A DNA stretch of 64,000 bases. It comes from Novosphingobium profundi. GTDB lineage: Bacteria > Pseudomonadota > Alphaproteobacteria > Sphingomonadales > Sphingomonadaceae. This document shows, piece by piece, positions 44,491-52,022 of this stretch; within the stretch, counting starts at the first letter, position 1; each line of letters starts with the position of its first letter. Where the stretch lies: NCBI RefSeq assembly GCF_020524485.1, contig NZ_JAIVLF010000003.1, forward strand, positions 186,001 to 250,000, in the 5' to 3' direction. The position numbers were made by a program, and so were the translations under genes. The notes beneath the pieces are model-generated. The model was given only the letters and a program-made list of their open reading frames with translations, had not been told where the DNA came from and did not search any database.

Positions 44491-44538
44491 GGGAAAAGGA
44501 AGCGCCGGCGCGTCGGAGGGGGACTTACGCGCCGGCGC
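44491..44538 (-). terminator. Intrinsic terminator between small gene and terC
   Basis: Perfect 12-bp stem: GCGCCGGCGCGT at 44502-44513 pairs with ACGCGCCGGCGC at 44527-44538. On the minus strand it is followed by TTCCTTTTCC. It sits in the leader of terC, so it may end the small upstream gene or attenuate terC. Confidence 0.8.
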
Positions 44539-44553
44539 AGGAACAGGCCGCTG

Positions 44554-44727
44554 TCAGGCCGTTGCCATGGGGGATGGCAGGCGCTGGAGCCTGTTCCGAA
44601 GGGTTTCCTTTGCCGTGAGCAGGAGGGAGATCAGGGCCGGATCGGACGTGCGTCCGGCCTGCAGGCGACGAAGCCGCGAATCCAGTCGCGCCAGCGTCTC
44701 GAGCATTGCATACATCTTATCAGTCAT
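44554..44727 (-). CDS. Small helical protein upstream of terC
   Basis: 57 aa from ATG 44727, with CAGGGA eight bases upstream. The protein begins MTDKMYAMLETLARLDSRL and ends in LPSPMATA. Predicted as two amphipathic helices rich in Leu and Arg, loosely like YdcH/DUF465 proteins but without LKKRKL. Third codon positions are mostly G/C, supporting coding. It ends 16 bp before a strong terminator, so it forms its own short transcript. Function unknown. Confidence 0.6.
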   Translation of the reverse strand: MTDKMYAMLETLARLDSRLRRLQAGRTSDPALISLLLTAKETLRNRLQRLPSPMATA

Positions 44728-45076
44728 CGGTCATTCCCTGTCGAACGCATGTGATAGTTCGATCGGTCGAGACGACGCTTGGTTGCATGGGGCGGTGTAA
44801 GTTTGCCCCTGAAACCGCAATTTGGACCCGTGAATACATGCGCGACCCGGATCGTTGCATCGGTCTTTCCCGATGCGGTCCGACATCACGCGGCGATCAG
44901 CGCTCCGCATGGAAGAGGCTCAATCGCTCGCGCCAGAGGGGCCCGGCCCGCACCTCGTATATAAGACCAAAACGCTCTTGTTACAACCGCGCCGTCCCGC
45001 AGGTGCCCTCCTGCACCTTGACCTGCACCGCAAAACGATATTAATATGATATCACTTTAACAGGGAGAGCCTATCG
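44728..45076. other. 349-bp divergent control region
   Basis: No gene seen. It holds the divergent promoters for the 57-aa gene and the SPFH operon, with an AT-rich block at its right end (45031-45060) and a GTATATAAG stretch near 44957. Confidence 0.5.
45018..45054 (+). promoter_or_regulatory. SPFH operon promoter with direct-repeat operator
   Basis: TTGACC at 45018-45023 is a good -35, and TTAATA at 45041-45046 a fair -10 (spacer 17). Overlapping the -10 are direct repeats GATATTA (45037-45043) and GATATCA (45048-45054), spaced 11 bp start to start, one helical turn. This suits a ribbon-helix-helix repressor such as the one encoded two genes later. Confidence 0.5.
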
Positions 45077-45970
45077 ATGTCCGCCAACCTTCAGCCGATG
45101 AACGCCAGCCGCGAGCGCCCCGCGTCCGCCTTCAACGGCTACCTCATGCTGCTCGTGCTCGCTGGCCTCGTGCTGCTCGCCCTGTTCAGCGTGGTCGGCG
45201 GAGTGAGCGCGGGCTCGCCGCTCTTCCTGCTGCTGCTGGTGCCTTGCGCGCTGGCCGCGCTGCTCGTCCTGCCCGGCTTCTACATGGTGCAGCCCAACCA
45301 GGGCGCGGCCATCGTTCTGTTCGGCAGCTACCGCGGGACCGACCGCTCGACGGGCCTGCGCTGGACCTGGCCGTGGATGATGAAGTCCAAGGTCTCGGTG
45401 CGCACCAACAACATCGTCTCGGAAAAGCTCAAGGTGAATGACCTGCGCGGCAACCCCATCGAGATCGCCGCCAACGTCGTCTGGCGCGTCTCCGACACCG
45501 CCCAGGCGCTCTACGATGTCGACGACTACCACAGCTTTGTCGACGTGCAGATCGAGGCGGCGGTGCGCACCATCGGTTCGCGCTATCCCTACGATGGCGA
45601 GGACGAGGACAAGACGCTGCGCGGCAGCCACGAGGACGTCAACCGCGAGCTGCGCGAAGAACTGAACGAGCGCCTGCGCGTGGCGGGCGTCACCGTCGAC
45701 GAATGCGGCCTCACCCACCTTGCCTACGCCCCTGAGATCGCGGGCGCCATGCTGCGCCGCCAGCAGGCCGAAGCCGTCATCGCCGCGCGCCGCAAGCTGG
45801 TCGAAGGCGCAGTCTCGATGGTCGAGATGGCGCTGGCGCAGCTCTCGGAAAAGGAGGTCGTCGAACTCGACGACGAACGCCGCGCCGCGATGGTCTCCAA
45901 CCTCATGGTCGTGCTGTGCGGCGAGCGGGACACCCAGCCCGTCGTCAACGCCGGCTCGCTCTACCAGTAG
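45077..45970 (+). CDS. SPFH/Band 7 domain protein
   Basis: 297 aa. Two N-terminal membrane helices (about 20-42 and 47-68), then an SPFH domain (about 70-230) with [16 protein letters not shown] and [13 protein letters not shown]. Members form membrane microdomain scaffolds or work with proteases. Start ATG 45077, with AGGGAG upstream. First gene of a three-gene operon with a ribbon-helix-helix protein and a small membrane protein. Confidence 0.9.
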   Translation: MSANLQPMNASRERPASAFNGYLMLLVLAGLVLLALFSVVGGVSAGSPLFLLLLVPCALAALLVLPGFYMVQPNQGAAIVLFGSYRGTDRSTGLRWTWPWMMKSKVSVRTNNIVSEKLKVNDLRGNPIEIAANVVWRVSDTAQALYDVDDYHSFVDVQIEAAVRTIGSRYPYDGEDEDKTLRGSHEDVNRELREELNERLRVAGVTVDECGLTHLAYAPEIAGAMLRRQQAEAVIAARRKLVEGAVSMVEMALAQLSEKEVVELDDERRAAMVSNLMVVLCGERDTQPVVNAGSLYQ

Positions 45971-45992
45971 TAAGGCATCCCGGCGGCCCGTC

Positions 45993-46220
45993 ATGCCCAG
46001 CCCCGCGAAGAAGGCCTTCCCCCTGCGGCTCGATCCCGAGCTTCACGCCGCGCTGGAGCGGGCCGCGGCGGGTGACCTGCGCTCGGTGAATGCCGAGATC
46101 GAGGTCCTGCTGCGCGAGGCACTGGCCCGGCGCGGGGTCAAGGTTCCGGTCAGCCCGCCCTCACGGCGCGGCCGTCCCCCTGCGACATCCACGCCAAAGC
46201 ACGGGAGTGAGGAGACATGA
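45993..46220 (+). CDS. Arc-type ribbon-helix-helix protein
   Basis: 75 aa. FPLRLDPELHAALERAAAG, then SVNAEIEVLLREALA, is the beta strand plus two helices of an Arc/MetJ DNA-binding fold; the tail (from 50) is basic and Pro-rich. Start ATG 45993. It overlaps the next gene by 4 bp (ATGA). Probably autoregulates the operon through the GATAT(T/C)A repeats at its promoter; this is inference. Confidence 0.85.
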   Translation: MPSPAKKAFPLRLDPELHAALERAAAGDLRSVNAEIEVLLREALARRGVKVPVSPPSRRGRPPATSTPKHGSEET

Positions 46221-46534
46221 GCACCCGCAATACGCGCAAGGCCCGCGAGGCCGCCCGCGCCGAGAAGGCGAGGAAAGAGGCCGAGGCCCGCGCCTGGTTC
46301 GCCCCCAAGCGCTATGGCCTGGGCTCGGGCCTTCCGATCCGCTGGCAGGGCTGGCTGCTCTACGCCCTCTACTTTGCCGCCATCGCTGGCTGCGTGATCC
46401 TCTTTCAGAAAGACACCTATGGCGCACGGCCCGGCGCCATCGGCCTGTTTCTCGCGGTGAGCGCGCTTATCCTGCCGATCTGCGCGCGCCGCACGCGGGG
46501 TGGCTGGCGCTGGCGTTGGGGCCGCACCGACTAG
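46217..46534 (+). CDS. Small membrane protein of the SPFH operon
   Basis: 105 aa. A charged N-terminal helix (ARAEKARKEAEARAW) is followed by two membrane helices (about 45-63 and 72-90) and a basic WRWRWGRTD tail. No family recognised. The 4-bp overlap with the Arc-type gene and constant orientation place it in the SPFH operon. Confidence 0.8.
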   Translation: MSTRNTRKAREAARAEKARKEAEARAWFAPKRYGLGSGLPIRWQGWLLYALYFAAIAGCVILFQKDTYGARPGAIGLFLAVSALILPICARRTRGGWRWRWGRTD

Positions 46535-46609
46535 AGAGGCCTGTACCGAAGCGGGACGGCCGCCTTTCGCGTTTACCCTTTCGCGCAGCACCGGGCGTAA
46601 GACCTTGTC

Positions 46610-47560
46610 ATGCGCACGACCCGACTCGCCCTTGCGGCCGCCCTGCTGGGGGCCAGCCCGCTCCTTCCCGCCGCCTCTTCCGCGCAAGCTCAGGAGGAGC
46701 CCTATACGGTGCTCGAGAGCCAGCGCAGCTACGCCCGCCTGCAGGAAGCAGTGGACGCGATTGGCGATGACACAGGCACGATCCGCTTTGCCCCGCGCCG
46801 CTACGCCGACTGCGCGGTGCAGACGCAAGGCTCCATCACCTACCAGGCGCAGGTCCCCGGGCAGGCCGTCCTTGATGGCGTGACCTGCGAGGGCAAGGCC
46901 GCGCTGGTCCTGCGCGGTCGCGCGGCGCGCATCGAAGGCCTCGTCTTCGCCAACTTCCGCGTGCCCGAGAAGAACGGCGCCGGCATCCGCCTCGAACATG
47001 GGAACCTCTCGGTCTCGCAAAGCTGGTTCCGCGACAGCGAGCAGGGCATCCTCACCGGCAACGACCCACAAGGGCGCATCGCCATCGACAAGTCGACCTT
47101 CACGCGTCTGGGCACGTGCGAGGGGCCGGGCTGCGCGCATTCGCTCTACATCGGCGACTACGGCGCGCTCACCGTCACGCGCAGCCGCTTCGAGGCGGGG
47201 ACGGGCGGCCACTACGTGAAGAGCCGGGCCGCGCGCGTCGCCATCCTCAACTCCAGCTTCGACGACACGCAAGGGCGCGCGACCAATTACATGATCGACC
47301 TGCCCGATGGCGCCACGGGCGAGATCGCCGACAACTGGTTCGTGCAAGGACGCGACAAGGAGAACTACTCCGCCTTCATCGCGCTTGCTGCCGAACACCG
47401 GAACCACCCCTCGGCGGGCCTGTCGGTCCACGGCAACAACGCCCGCTTCGCGCCCGGGATCGACCGGCGCAGCGCCTTTGTCGCCGACTGGACGAAAGAA
47501 CCCATCAGCATCGAAGGCAATACGCTAGGCGCAGGCCTCGTCCGGCTTGAGGCGCGCTAA
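46610..47560 (+). CDS. Secreted right-handed beta-helix protein
   Basis: 316 aa with a signal peptide (ASSAQAQ, about residue 28). Repeating coils rich in Gly, Asn and Asp (RIEGLVFANFRV, LSVSQSWFRDSEQGIL, LTVTRSRFEAG, VAILNSSFDDT) mark a parallel beta-helix, as in pectate lyases and other polysaccharide-acting or structural proteins. No catalytic pattern of a known lyase is visible. It lies far from the arabinan locus, so its link to plant polysaccharides is only a possibility. Confidence 0.82.
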   Translation: MRTTRLALAAALLGASPLLPAASSAQAQEEPYTVLESQRSYARLQEAVDAIGDDTGTIRFAPRRYADCAVQTQGSITYQAQVPGQAVLDGVTCEGKAALVLRGRAARIEGLVFANFRVPEKNGAGIRLEHGNLSVSQSWFRDSEQGILTGNDPQGRIAIDKSTFTRLGTCEGPGCAHSLYIGDYGALTVTRSRFEAGTGGHYVKSRAARVAILNSSFDDTQGRATNYMIDLPDGATGEIADNWFVQGRDKENYSAFIALAAEHRNHPSAGLSVHGNNARFAPGIDRRSAFVADWTKEPISIEGNTLGAGLVRLEAR

Positions 47561-47594
47561 AGTTCGCCACGGGGCCAGAAGGGAAAAGAGATAT

Positions 47595-47707
47595 CCGAGG
47601 GCCATCGCCCTCGGGCTCCCCGAACTGTCGACCTCGGGGCTCTCGCGCCACGCTGGCTGAGAAAGGTGAGGTCGCCTATTTTGGGGTCAAGGGGCGATGG
47701 CCCCTTG
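47595..47707 (-). repeat. Hairpin-bounded 113-bp repeat, copy 4 (inverted)
   Basis: Reverse orientation to copies 1-3, again exactly 113 bp, without the ATTGATT flank. It lies between the beta-helix gene and a same-direction small gene. Both terminal hairpins are perfect. Confidence 0.85.
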
Positions 47708-47806
47708 AAAAGACTCTGTCTGGTTCTGTCGCCCCGCCAGCCGAGACCACACGCCTCACCGCAAGCGCGTTGCGTGATAATGTATCCTCATATACACGGC
47801 GAGCCG

Positions 47807-48163
47807 ATGAGCTTTGGCCTCACCTTCCTCCTGCGCATGCGCATATGGGCCCTCCTGCTGCTGGCCGCGATTGGCCTCCAGGCGGCAGAGCCCATTCGTG
47901 CCCCGCTCGAACGCGCACCGGGTTCGGCCTGGAGTTCGGCGACGAGCGATCTTGCGCTCTCGCCCTCGCGGCGCGGTGAGGACAACGCGCAGGACGTGGC
48001 GCCCCAGCCCCCCGAGCCGCTTCCCGACCGCAGCACCGGGCGCTTGAGCCCGAACGCACCGGCCGTGCTCGCGGCGCTCTCGCTGGCCCCGCGCGCGCAG
48101 GCGCCGCCCGCCCAGCGCCATCCCGCACGCCCACCTGACAGCACCGCCCCACCCCGCGCCTGA
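47807..48163 (+). CDS. Hypothetical small exported protein
   Basis: 118 aa from ATG 47807 (ATG 47780 possible). A hydrophobic segment RIWALLLLAAIGLQAAEP could be a signal or anchor, followed by a low-complexity Pro/Ala/Ser/Arg tail with no family match. No strong RBS. It may be a real exported proline-rich protein or chance coding in GC-rich DNA. Confidence 0.4.
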   Translation: MSFGLTFLLRMRIWALLLLAAIGLQAAEPIRAPLERAPGSAWSSATSDLALSPSRRGEDNAQDVAPQPPEPLPDRSTGRLSPNAPAVLAALSLAPRAQAPPAQRHPARPPDSTAPPRA

Positions 48164-48225
48164 ACCGACCCCGGCCGGGTGCGCCTTCGCGCGCCCTCCC
48201 CCCGCTTCGTTTCAGGACACTCTGC

Positions 48226-48531
48226 ATGCTGCCCATCGAGAACGCAGGCGTCGTTGCCGCCGAAGAGCGCGCTCACGTCGCCTATCTTCTGACCCGCTAT
48301 CCCGACCAGCTCTCGCCGCGCGAGGCCGAGGACCTCGCCAACTGGTTCGACCGCGTCGCCACCCCGGCCGATGTCCTCGCGCTGGCCCAGGACCCGACCA
48401 TCGCCCCCCACTACCGCGCGTTCCGCACCGCCCATTACGGAGTTTCCGGACCGAGAAGAATCGGCCGGCTGCTTGTCGTGCTTGGGACGGTCGCAGCCGT
48501 CGCGGGCGCGCTATCCCTCATGGCGCCCTGA
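48226..48531 (+). CDS. Hypothetical protein with C-terminal membrane anchor
   Basis: 101 aa. The N-terminal part is helical and acidic (AEERAHVAYLLTRYPDQLS, then PREAEDLANWFDRV), and the last 25 residues form a membrane helix (IGRLLVVLGTVAAVAGAL). No family recognised; the layout recalls small tail-anchored or anti-sigma-like proteins. A clear terminator follows. Confidence 0.65.
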   Translation: MLPIENAGVVAAEERAHVAYLLTRYPDQLSPREAEDLANWFDRVATPADVLALAQDPTIAPHYRAFRTAHYGVSGPRRIGRLLVVLGTVAAVAGALSLMAP

Positions 48532-48536
48532 CGGCC

Positions 48537-48597
48537 GAAGCCGGGGCGCGTTTCCCCCCAAGCATCCCGCGCGCGCCCCGGCTTCCAAATTTTCGAA
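48537..48597 (+). terminator. Intrinsic terminator after the tail-anchored protein gene
   Basis: GAAGCCGGGGCGCG (48537-48550) pairs with GCGCGCCCCGGCTTC (48571-48585), followed by AAATTTT on the plus strand. Confidence 0.75.
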
Positions 48598-48617
48598 TGA
48601 AGTGTGAAAGATGATTT

Positions 48618-48637
48618 CCGAGGGCGATGGCCCCTTG
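48618..48637. repeat. Collapsed 20-bp derivative of the hairpin repeat
   Basis: CCGAGGGCGATGGCCCCTTG: one arm of the right hairpin joined to one arm of the left hairpin through the shared GGCGATGGCC core, with the interior deleted. It lies 24 bp beyond the ribA stop, again at a convergent junction. Confidence 0.65.
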
Positions 48638-48660
48638 AAAAAATCCCTTCCCTCTTCGGC

Positions 48661-49761
48661 TTAGAGGATGTGCCCGGTCCGATCCCGCTTGGTATCGAGA
48701 TACCGGGCGTTGTGCGGGTTCGCTGGCAGCTTGTGCGCCACGCGCTCCACCACATCGACGCCCACGCCCTTGAGCGCTTCGACCTTGGAGGGGTTGTTCG
48801 TCATCAGCCGGATCGCGCCGACCTTGAGCAGATCGAGCATGCGCGCCGCGACGGGAAAGTCGCGCGCTTCGGTGGGCAGGCCAAGGCGGTTGTTGGCATC
48901 GACCGTGTCGAGCCCCTGGTCCTGCAGGCGATAGGCCCGCAGCTTGTTGATGAGCCCGATCCCGCGCCCTTCCTGGCGCATGTAGAGAAGGACGCCCCAG
49001 CCCCCTTCCTCTGCCTCCGACGCCATGGCCCTCAGCGCAGCCTGGAGTTGCGGCCCGCAGTCGCACTTGAGCGAGCCCAGGATATCGCCCGTCAGGCATT
49101 CGGAATGTAGCCGCACCAGCGGCACGCGCGTCTTGGACGGCGTGCCGATGACCAGGGCGACGTGCTCACGCATGTCGTCGGCGGAACGGAAGGCGACGAT
49201 CTCGCTGTTCTCGCAGACTTCGACCGGCAGACGCGCGCGCGAGGCGATGCCCAGGCGCGCGGTGTCTTTCCAGGCGTCGAGGTCGGGAATCGCAAGTGCC
49301 TGCGCAGCCCCCGCCTCAATGTCCGGCGCGACAAGAAAGGCAGGCAGGATCCCGGCAAGGCGCGCCAGTTCCATCGCCACCCGCGCAGCCGCGCCATCGC
49401 CGAAGCCTTCGGCGAGCGGCAGCGCCGCGAAAGGCCCCTTCATCGGGTAGTCGAGATCGAGCGCGGGATCGGCGATTGCGCGCGCGGTCTCCAGCGTGAA
49501 GGGCTCGGCCGCGCGGATCAGCACCGGGGCCTCGGGTACGGCCGCCTCGCGCTGGTTGGCGAGCTTGAGCGTCACTGCCCGGGCCGAGGAGATCAACATG
49601 CGCGGCGCGGCCGTCCCTGGCGCAAAACCAGTCTCGGCGGGCAGGAGAATCTCGCCCTCCCCCACCTTAGCCCCCACGCGGATCGGCCAGCCATGGCGCA
49701 GCGCGTCGATGGCCAGCGCCACCCGGCGCGCCGGGAGGGAAAAGGCGCTCGCCGTGCTCAG
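48661..49761 (-). CDS. ribA: GTP cyclohydrolase II with degenerate RibB-like N-terminal domain
   Basis: First step of riboflavin synthesis, GTP to diaminopyrimidine. 366 aa from a probable CTG start at 49761; GTG 49722 (353 aa) is the alternative. The C-terminal half is a complete RibA: Zn cysteines in CLTGDILGSLKCDCG, YMRQEGRGIGL, and TEARDF. The first 165 residues resemble a DHBP synthase in outline (GDGAAARVAMELARLAGILPA) but lack its acidic active-site motif. The CTG overlaps the xthA stop as CTGA, with GGAG eight bases upstream; the GTG has no RBS and would cut into the first helix. Confidence 0.88.
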   Translation of the reverse strand: MSTASAFSLPARRVALAIDALRHGWPIRVGAKVGEGEILLPAETGFAPGTAAPRMLISSARAVTLKLANQREAAVPEAPVLIRAAEPFTLETARAIADPALDLDYPMKGPFAALPLAEGFGDGAAARVAMELARLAGILPAFLVAPDIEAGAAQALAIPDLDAWKDTARLGIASRARLPVEVCENSEIVAFRSADDMREHVALVIGTPSKTRVPLVRLHSECLTGDILGSLKCDCGPQLQAALRAMASEAEEGGWGVLLYMRQEGRGIGLINKLRAYRLQDQGLDTVDANNRLGLPTEARDFPVAARMLDLLKVGAIRLMTNNPSKVEALKGVGVDVVERVAHKLPANPHNARYLDTKRDRTGHIL

Positions 49762-50546
49762 AGCGCGAACTCCGTGATCAGCGGCACGTGGTCGCTGGGC
49801 TTCTCCCACTTGCGGGTTTCCTCGATGATGTGGTGCGCGCTCGCCTTCGCGGCGAGGTCGGGCGAAGCCCACATGTGGTCGAGACGGCGGCCCTGGTCCT
49901 TCTGGCGCCAGTAGCTGCGGTAGGACCACCAGGAGTAGTTGCGCTCGGGCGCGGGGATGAACTGGCGGCCAAGGTCCACCCAGCCATGCGCATCGCGGAA
50001 TTTCCAGAGCGTCTCGACCTCGATCGGCGTGTGGCTGACGACTTTCAGGAGCGCCTTGTGGTCGTAGACGTCGCTTTCGAGCGGGGCGATGTTGAAGTCG
50101 CCCACGATGAGGGTCGGACGGTCGATCTTCGCGGCCCACTCGGTCATGCGCGCAAGGAAGTCGAGCTTCTGGCCGAACTTGGGATTGACCTCGCGGTCGG
50201 CGACATCGCCGCCCGCCGGGATATAGACGTTCTCGACGATGAGGCCCTTGCCTTCACCCTGCAACTCGACACCGACGTGGCGGGCCTCGCCGTTGTCCTG
50301 CCAGTCGTAGCGGCTGCACTCCACGAAGGGGACCTTCGAGACGGTGGCGACGCCATGGTAGCCCTTCTGCCCGCAGATCGCGCGGTGGGTATAGCCCAGG
50401 CGCTCGAACATCTCGTGCGGGAAGAGATGCTCGGCGACCTTGATCTCCTGAAGGCACAGGACATCGGGCGCCTGCTCGGTCAGGAAGCGCTCGACCTGGT
50501 CGATGCGCAGACGGACGGAGTTGATATTCCACGTGGCAATTTTCAT
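49758..50546 (-). CDS. xthA: Exodeoxyribonuclease III
   Basis: AP endonuclease and 3' repair exonuclease of base excision repair. 262 aa, usual length. WNINSVRLR (6-14), LQEIKV with the metal Glu, GDFNIAP and the final DHVPL complete the EEP-fold active site. Start ATG 50546. Translationally linked to ribA downstream through a CTGA overlap. Confidence 0.95.
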   Translation of the reverse strand: MKIATWNINSVRLRIDQVERFLTEQAPDVLCLQEIKVAEHLFPHEMFERLGYTHRAICGQKGYHGVATVSKVPFVECSRYDWQDNGEARHVGVELQGEGKGLIVENVYIPAGGDVADREVNPKFGQKLDFLARMTEWAAKIDRPTLIVGDFNIAPLESDVYDHKALLKVVSHTPIEVETLWKFRDAHGWVDLGRQFIPAPERNYSWWSYRSYWRQKDQGRRLDHMWASPDLAAKASAHHIIEETRKWEKPSDHVPLITEFAL

Positions 50547-50643
50547 GGGAGCCGCTTTAGGCAGCGCATCGCCGAAAGGCCAGAGGGTGCGCCGCTCCTT
50601 TTCGCACCTCTCCGGCGCGCGGTACCCCGGCGAGCGGGCAAAC

Positions 50644-50679
50644 AAAAACCCTCGAGCCGGGGGCAAGGGCTCGAGGGTC
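50644..50679 (-). terminator. Intrinsic terminator of the candidate sRNA
   Basis: CCCTCGAGCC (50649-50658) pairs with GGCTCGAGGG (50668-50677); on the minus strand five T residues follow (50644-50648). No gene on the minus strand ends here, which argues for a noncoding transcript. Confidence 0.85.
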
Positions 50680-50762
50680 CTGTCAGCGTTCGTCACGCTT
50701 GCCGGTCGGTCTCTTGAGAGGCATGGGCAACAGGGGGGAAACCCGCCTCGGACCGTTCCGAC
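50644..50762 (-). ncRNA. Candidate small RNA between lolA and xthA
   Basis: About 119 nt, inferred from a promoter-like pair at 50769-50796 and a strong orphan terminator. Small stem-loops are visible in between: TCGGA/TCCGA, CTCT/AGAG and AGCGT/ACGCT, with a C-rich single-stranded stretch (TTTCCCCCCTG) that could pair with Shine-Dalgarno sequences. No open frame fits. I cannot match it to a named family such as 6S or tmRNA. Confidence 0.55.
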
Positions 50763-50768
50763 ACACCC

Positions 50769-50796
50769 TATGTAGGACGATTTGGCTGTCTGTTAA
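50769..50796 (-). promoter_or_regulatory. Promoter of the candidate sRNA
   Basis: On the minus strand, TTAACA (50796-50791) and TACATA (50774-50769) are separated by 16 bp, close to the sigma-70 consensus. Confidence 0.5.
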
Positions 50797-50918
50797 GTGA
50801 ACAGCTCGCGCGAAAATGTCGCCGTTTGTCGCAAGAATGTGCACTCCCGCGACCAGACGCAGATTCCCATCGACGAACCGCGCACGTGAGCCCTACCCAC
50901 GCTTTCAGACCGCACACG

Positions 50919-50948
50919 AAAAAGGGCCCGGAAACGATCCGGACCCTC
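50919..50948 (-). terminator. Intrinsic terminator of lolA
   Basis: GGGCCCGG (50924-50931) pairs with CCGGACCC (50939-50946) with one G-U pair in RNA; five T residues follow on the minus strand. It lies 40 bp beyond the lolA stop. Confidence 0.75.
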
Positions 50949-50989
50949 TTTGGGAAATCTCCCGTGCGACTGTGCGAATCGCGCGGCGT

Positions 50990-51667
50990 TCAATGTGGCC
51001 TGCGGCGCGGGCGCGGGTCCTTCCAGCGGAAGGCATCCTCGCCCACGGCCACGCCGTAGCGCTGGTTGGAAAGCTGGATCGTGGTGCGCGTGTTCTGCGC
51101 ATCGAGCGCGACCCAGTAGGCCAGCTCAAGACCGCCCGGCGCGGACGCCTTGCGGGTGAAGATCAGGGTGATGATCCCGTACTCGGGATGTTCGCTGTCG
51201 CGCACCTCGACCGAGATGACGTCCGGATTGCCGGTGTCGCGTACGGTTCCGTACTTGGCGACATCGCGGCTGGGATCGAGCAGCGCACCCAACGGGCTGT
51301 TCTTGATCGGCCAGCGCTGGACCTGGTTGACCTCGTAGTCGATCATGGTCAGCGCCTTGCCGTCGCCCACGATCAGCATCGGCACGCTCTTCTCGTACTC
51401 GAAGCGGATGCGGCCCGGACGCTTCAGCGTCAGCGTGCCCTTCACCTGCCCGCCATTGCGGTCGCGCTGGATGAAGTCGGCCTTGAGCGTCGTGATCGCG
51501 CGCAGCGCCTTCACCGCCTGGTCAAGCTTGGCGGCATCGCTGCTGGCGGGCGCGGCCAGAACCGGAGCGGGCGAAAGCGTGGCACAAACGCCAAGCGCGG
51601 CCGCTCCCAAAGCAATGGGGGCCGCCGCGCCGGAAATCATGCGGAAGGTCTTCGTCAGTGTCTTCAT
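50990..51667 (-). CDS. lolA: Outer-membrane lipoprotein carrier protein LolA
   Basis: Periplasmic chaperone that carries lipoproteins from LolCDE to the outer membrane. 225 aa with a signal peptide ending near residue 38 (PAPVLAA). LKADFIQRDRNG, GTLTLKRPGRIRFEY and the repeated beta strands match LolA. Basic tail RPRRRPH. Probably essential, and relevant to the predicted GH43 lipoprotein. The rpmG gene is 43 bp upstream in the same direction. Confidence 0.88.
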   Translation of the reverse strand: MKTLTKTFRMISGAAAPIALGAAALGVCATLSPAPVLAAPASSDAAKLDQAVKALRAITTLKADFIQRDRNGGQVKGTLTLKRPGRIRFEYEKSVPMLIVGDGKALTMIDYEVNQVQRWPIKNSPLGALLDPSRDVAKYGTVRDTGNPDVISVEVRDSEHPEYGIITLIFTRKASAPGGLELAYWVALDAQNTRTTIQLSNQRYGVAVGEDAFRWKDPRPRRRPH

Positions 51668-51710
51668 GGCAAGGGCTCCTGGGCCCAGCGCCTTGAACCG
51701 ACGGTGAACC

Positions 51711-51878
51711 TTACTTGATCTTGGCTTCCTTGAACTCGACGTGCTTGCGCACGACGGGATCGTACTTACGGAAGGTCATTTTCTCGGTCGTGTTCCGGGG
51801 GTTCTTCTTCGTGACGTAGAAAAAACCGGTGTCAGCGGTCGAGACCAGACGGATCTTGACGGTTGCGGGCTTCGCCAT
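51711..51878 (-). CDS. rpmG: 50S ribosomal protein L33
   Basis: 55 aa: begins [20 protein letters not shown] and ends [13 protein letters not shown]. Full-length L33 of the zinc-free type, since the Cys pairs are absent. Start ATG 51878, with AGGAAC upstream. Confidence 0.95.
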   Translation of the reverse strand: MAKPATVKIRLVSTADTGFFYVTKKNPRNTTEKMTFRKYDPVVRKHVEFKEAKIK

Positions 51879-52022
51879 GGCGGGTTCCTGTAATCTCTCG
51901 TTTCAGCCGCCCTGGCAGGCCGGCATCTGCGTTGAAAATGGAGCGGGTGGCTTTGCAGCGCCGCCCTTCAAGGTTGCGCCCCTTGCGTCATGGGTGCCCG
52001 AAAGTCAAGGCAGCGACGACGC

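Noticed and set aside
44469..44553. yybP-ykoY Mn2+ riboswitch upstream of terC
   Set aside because: Only a simple perfect hairpin is present; the conserved loops of that riboswitch are not visible.
50793..50993. 66-aa open frame on the minus strand after lolA
   Set aside because: No RBS and no family. It starts next to the lolA stop and spans the lolA terminator, so it is unlikely to be translated.
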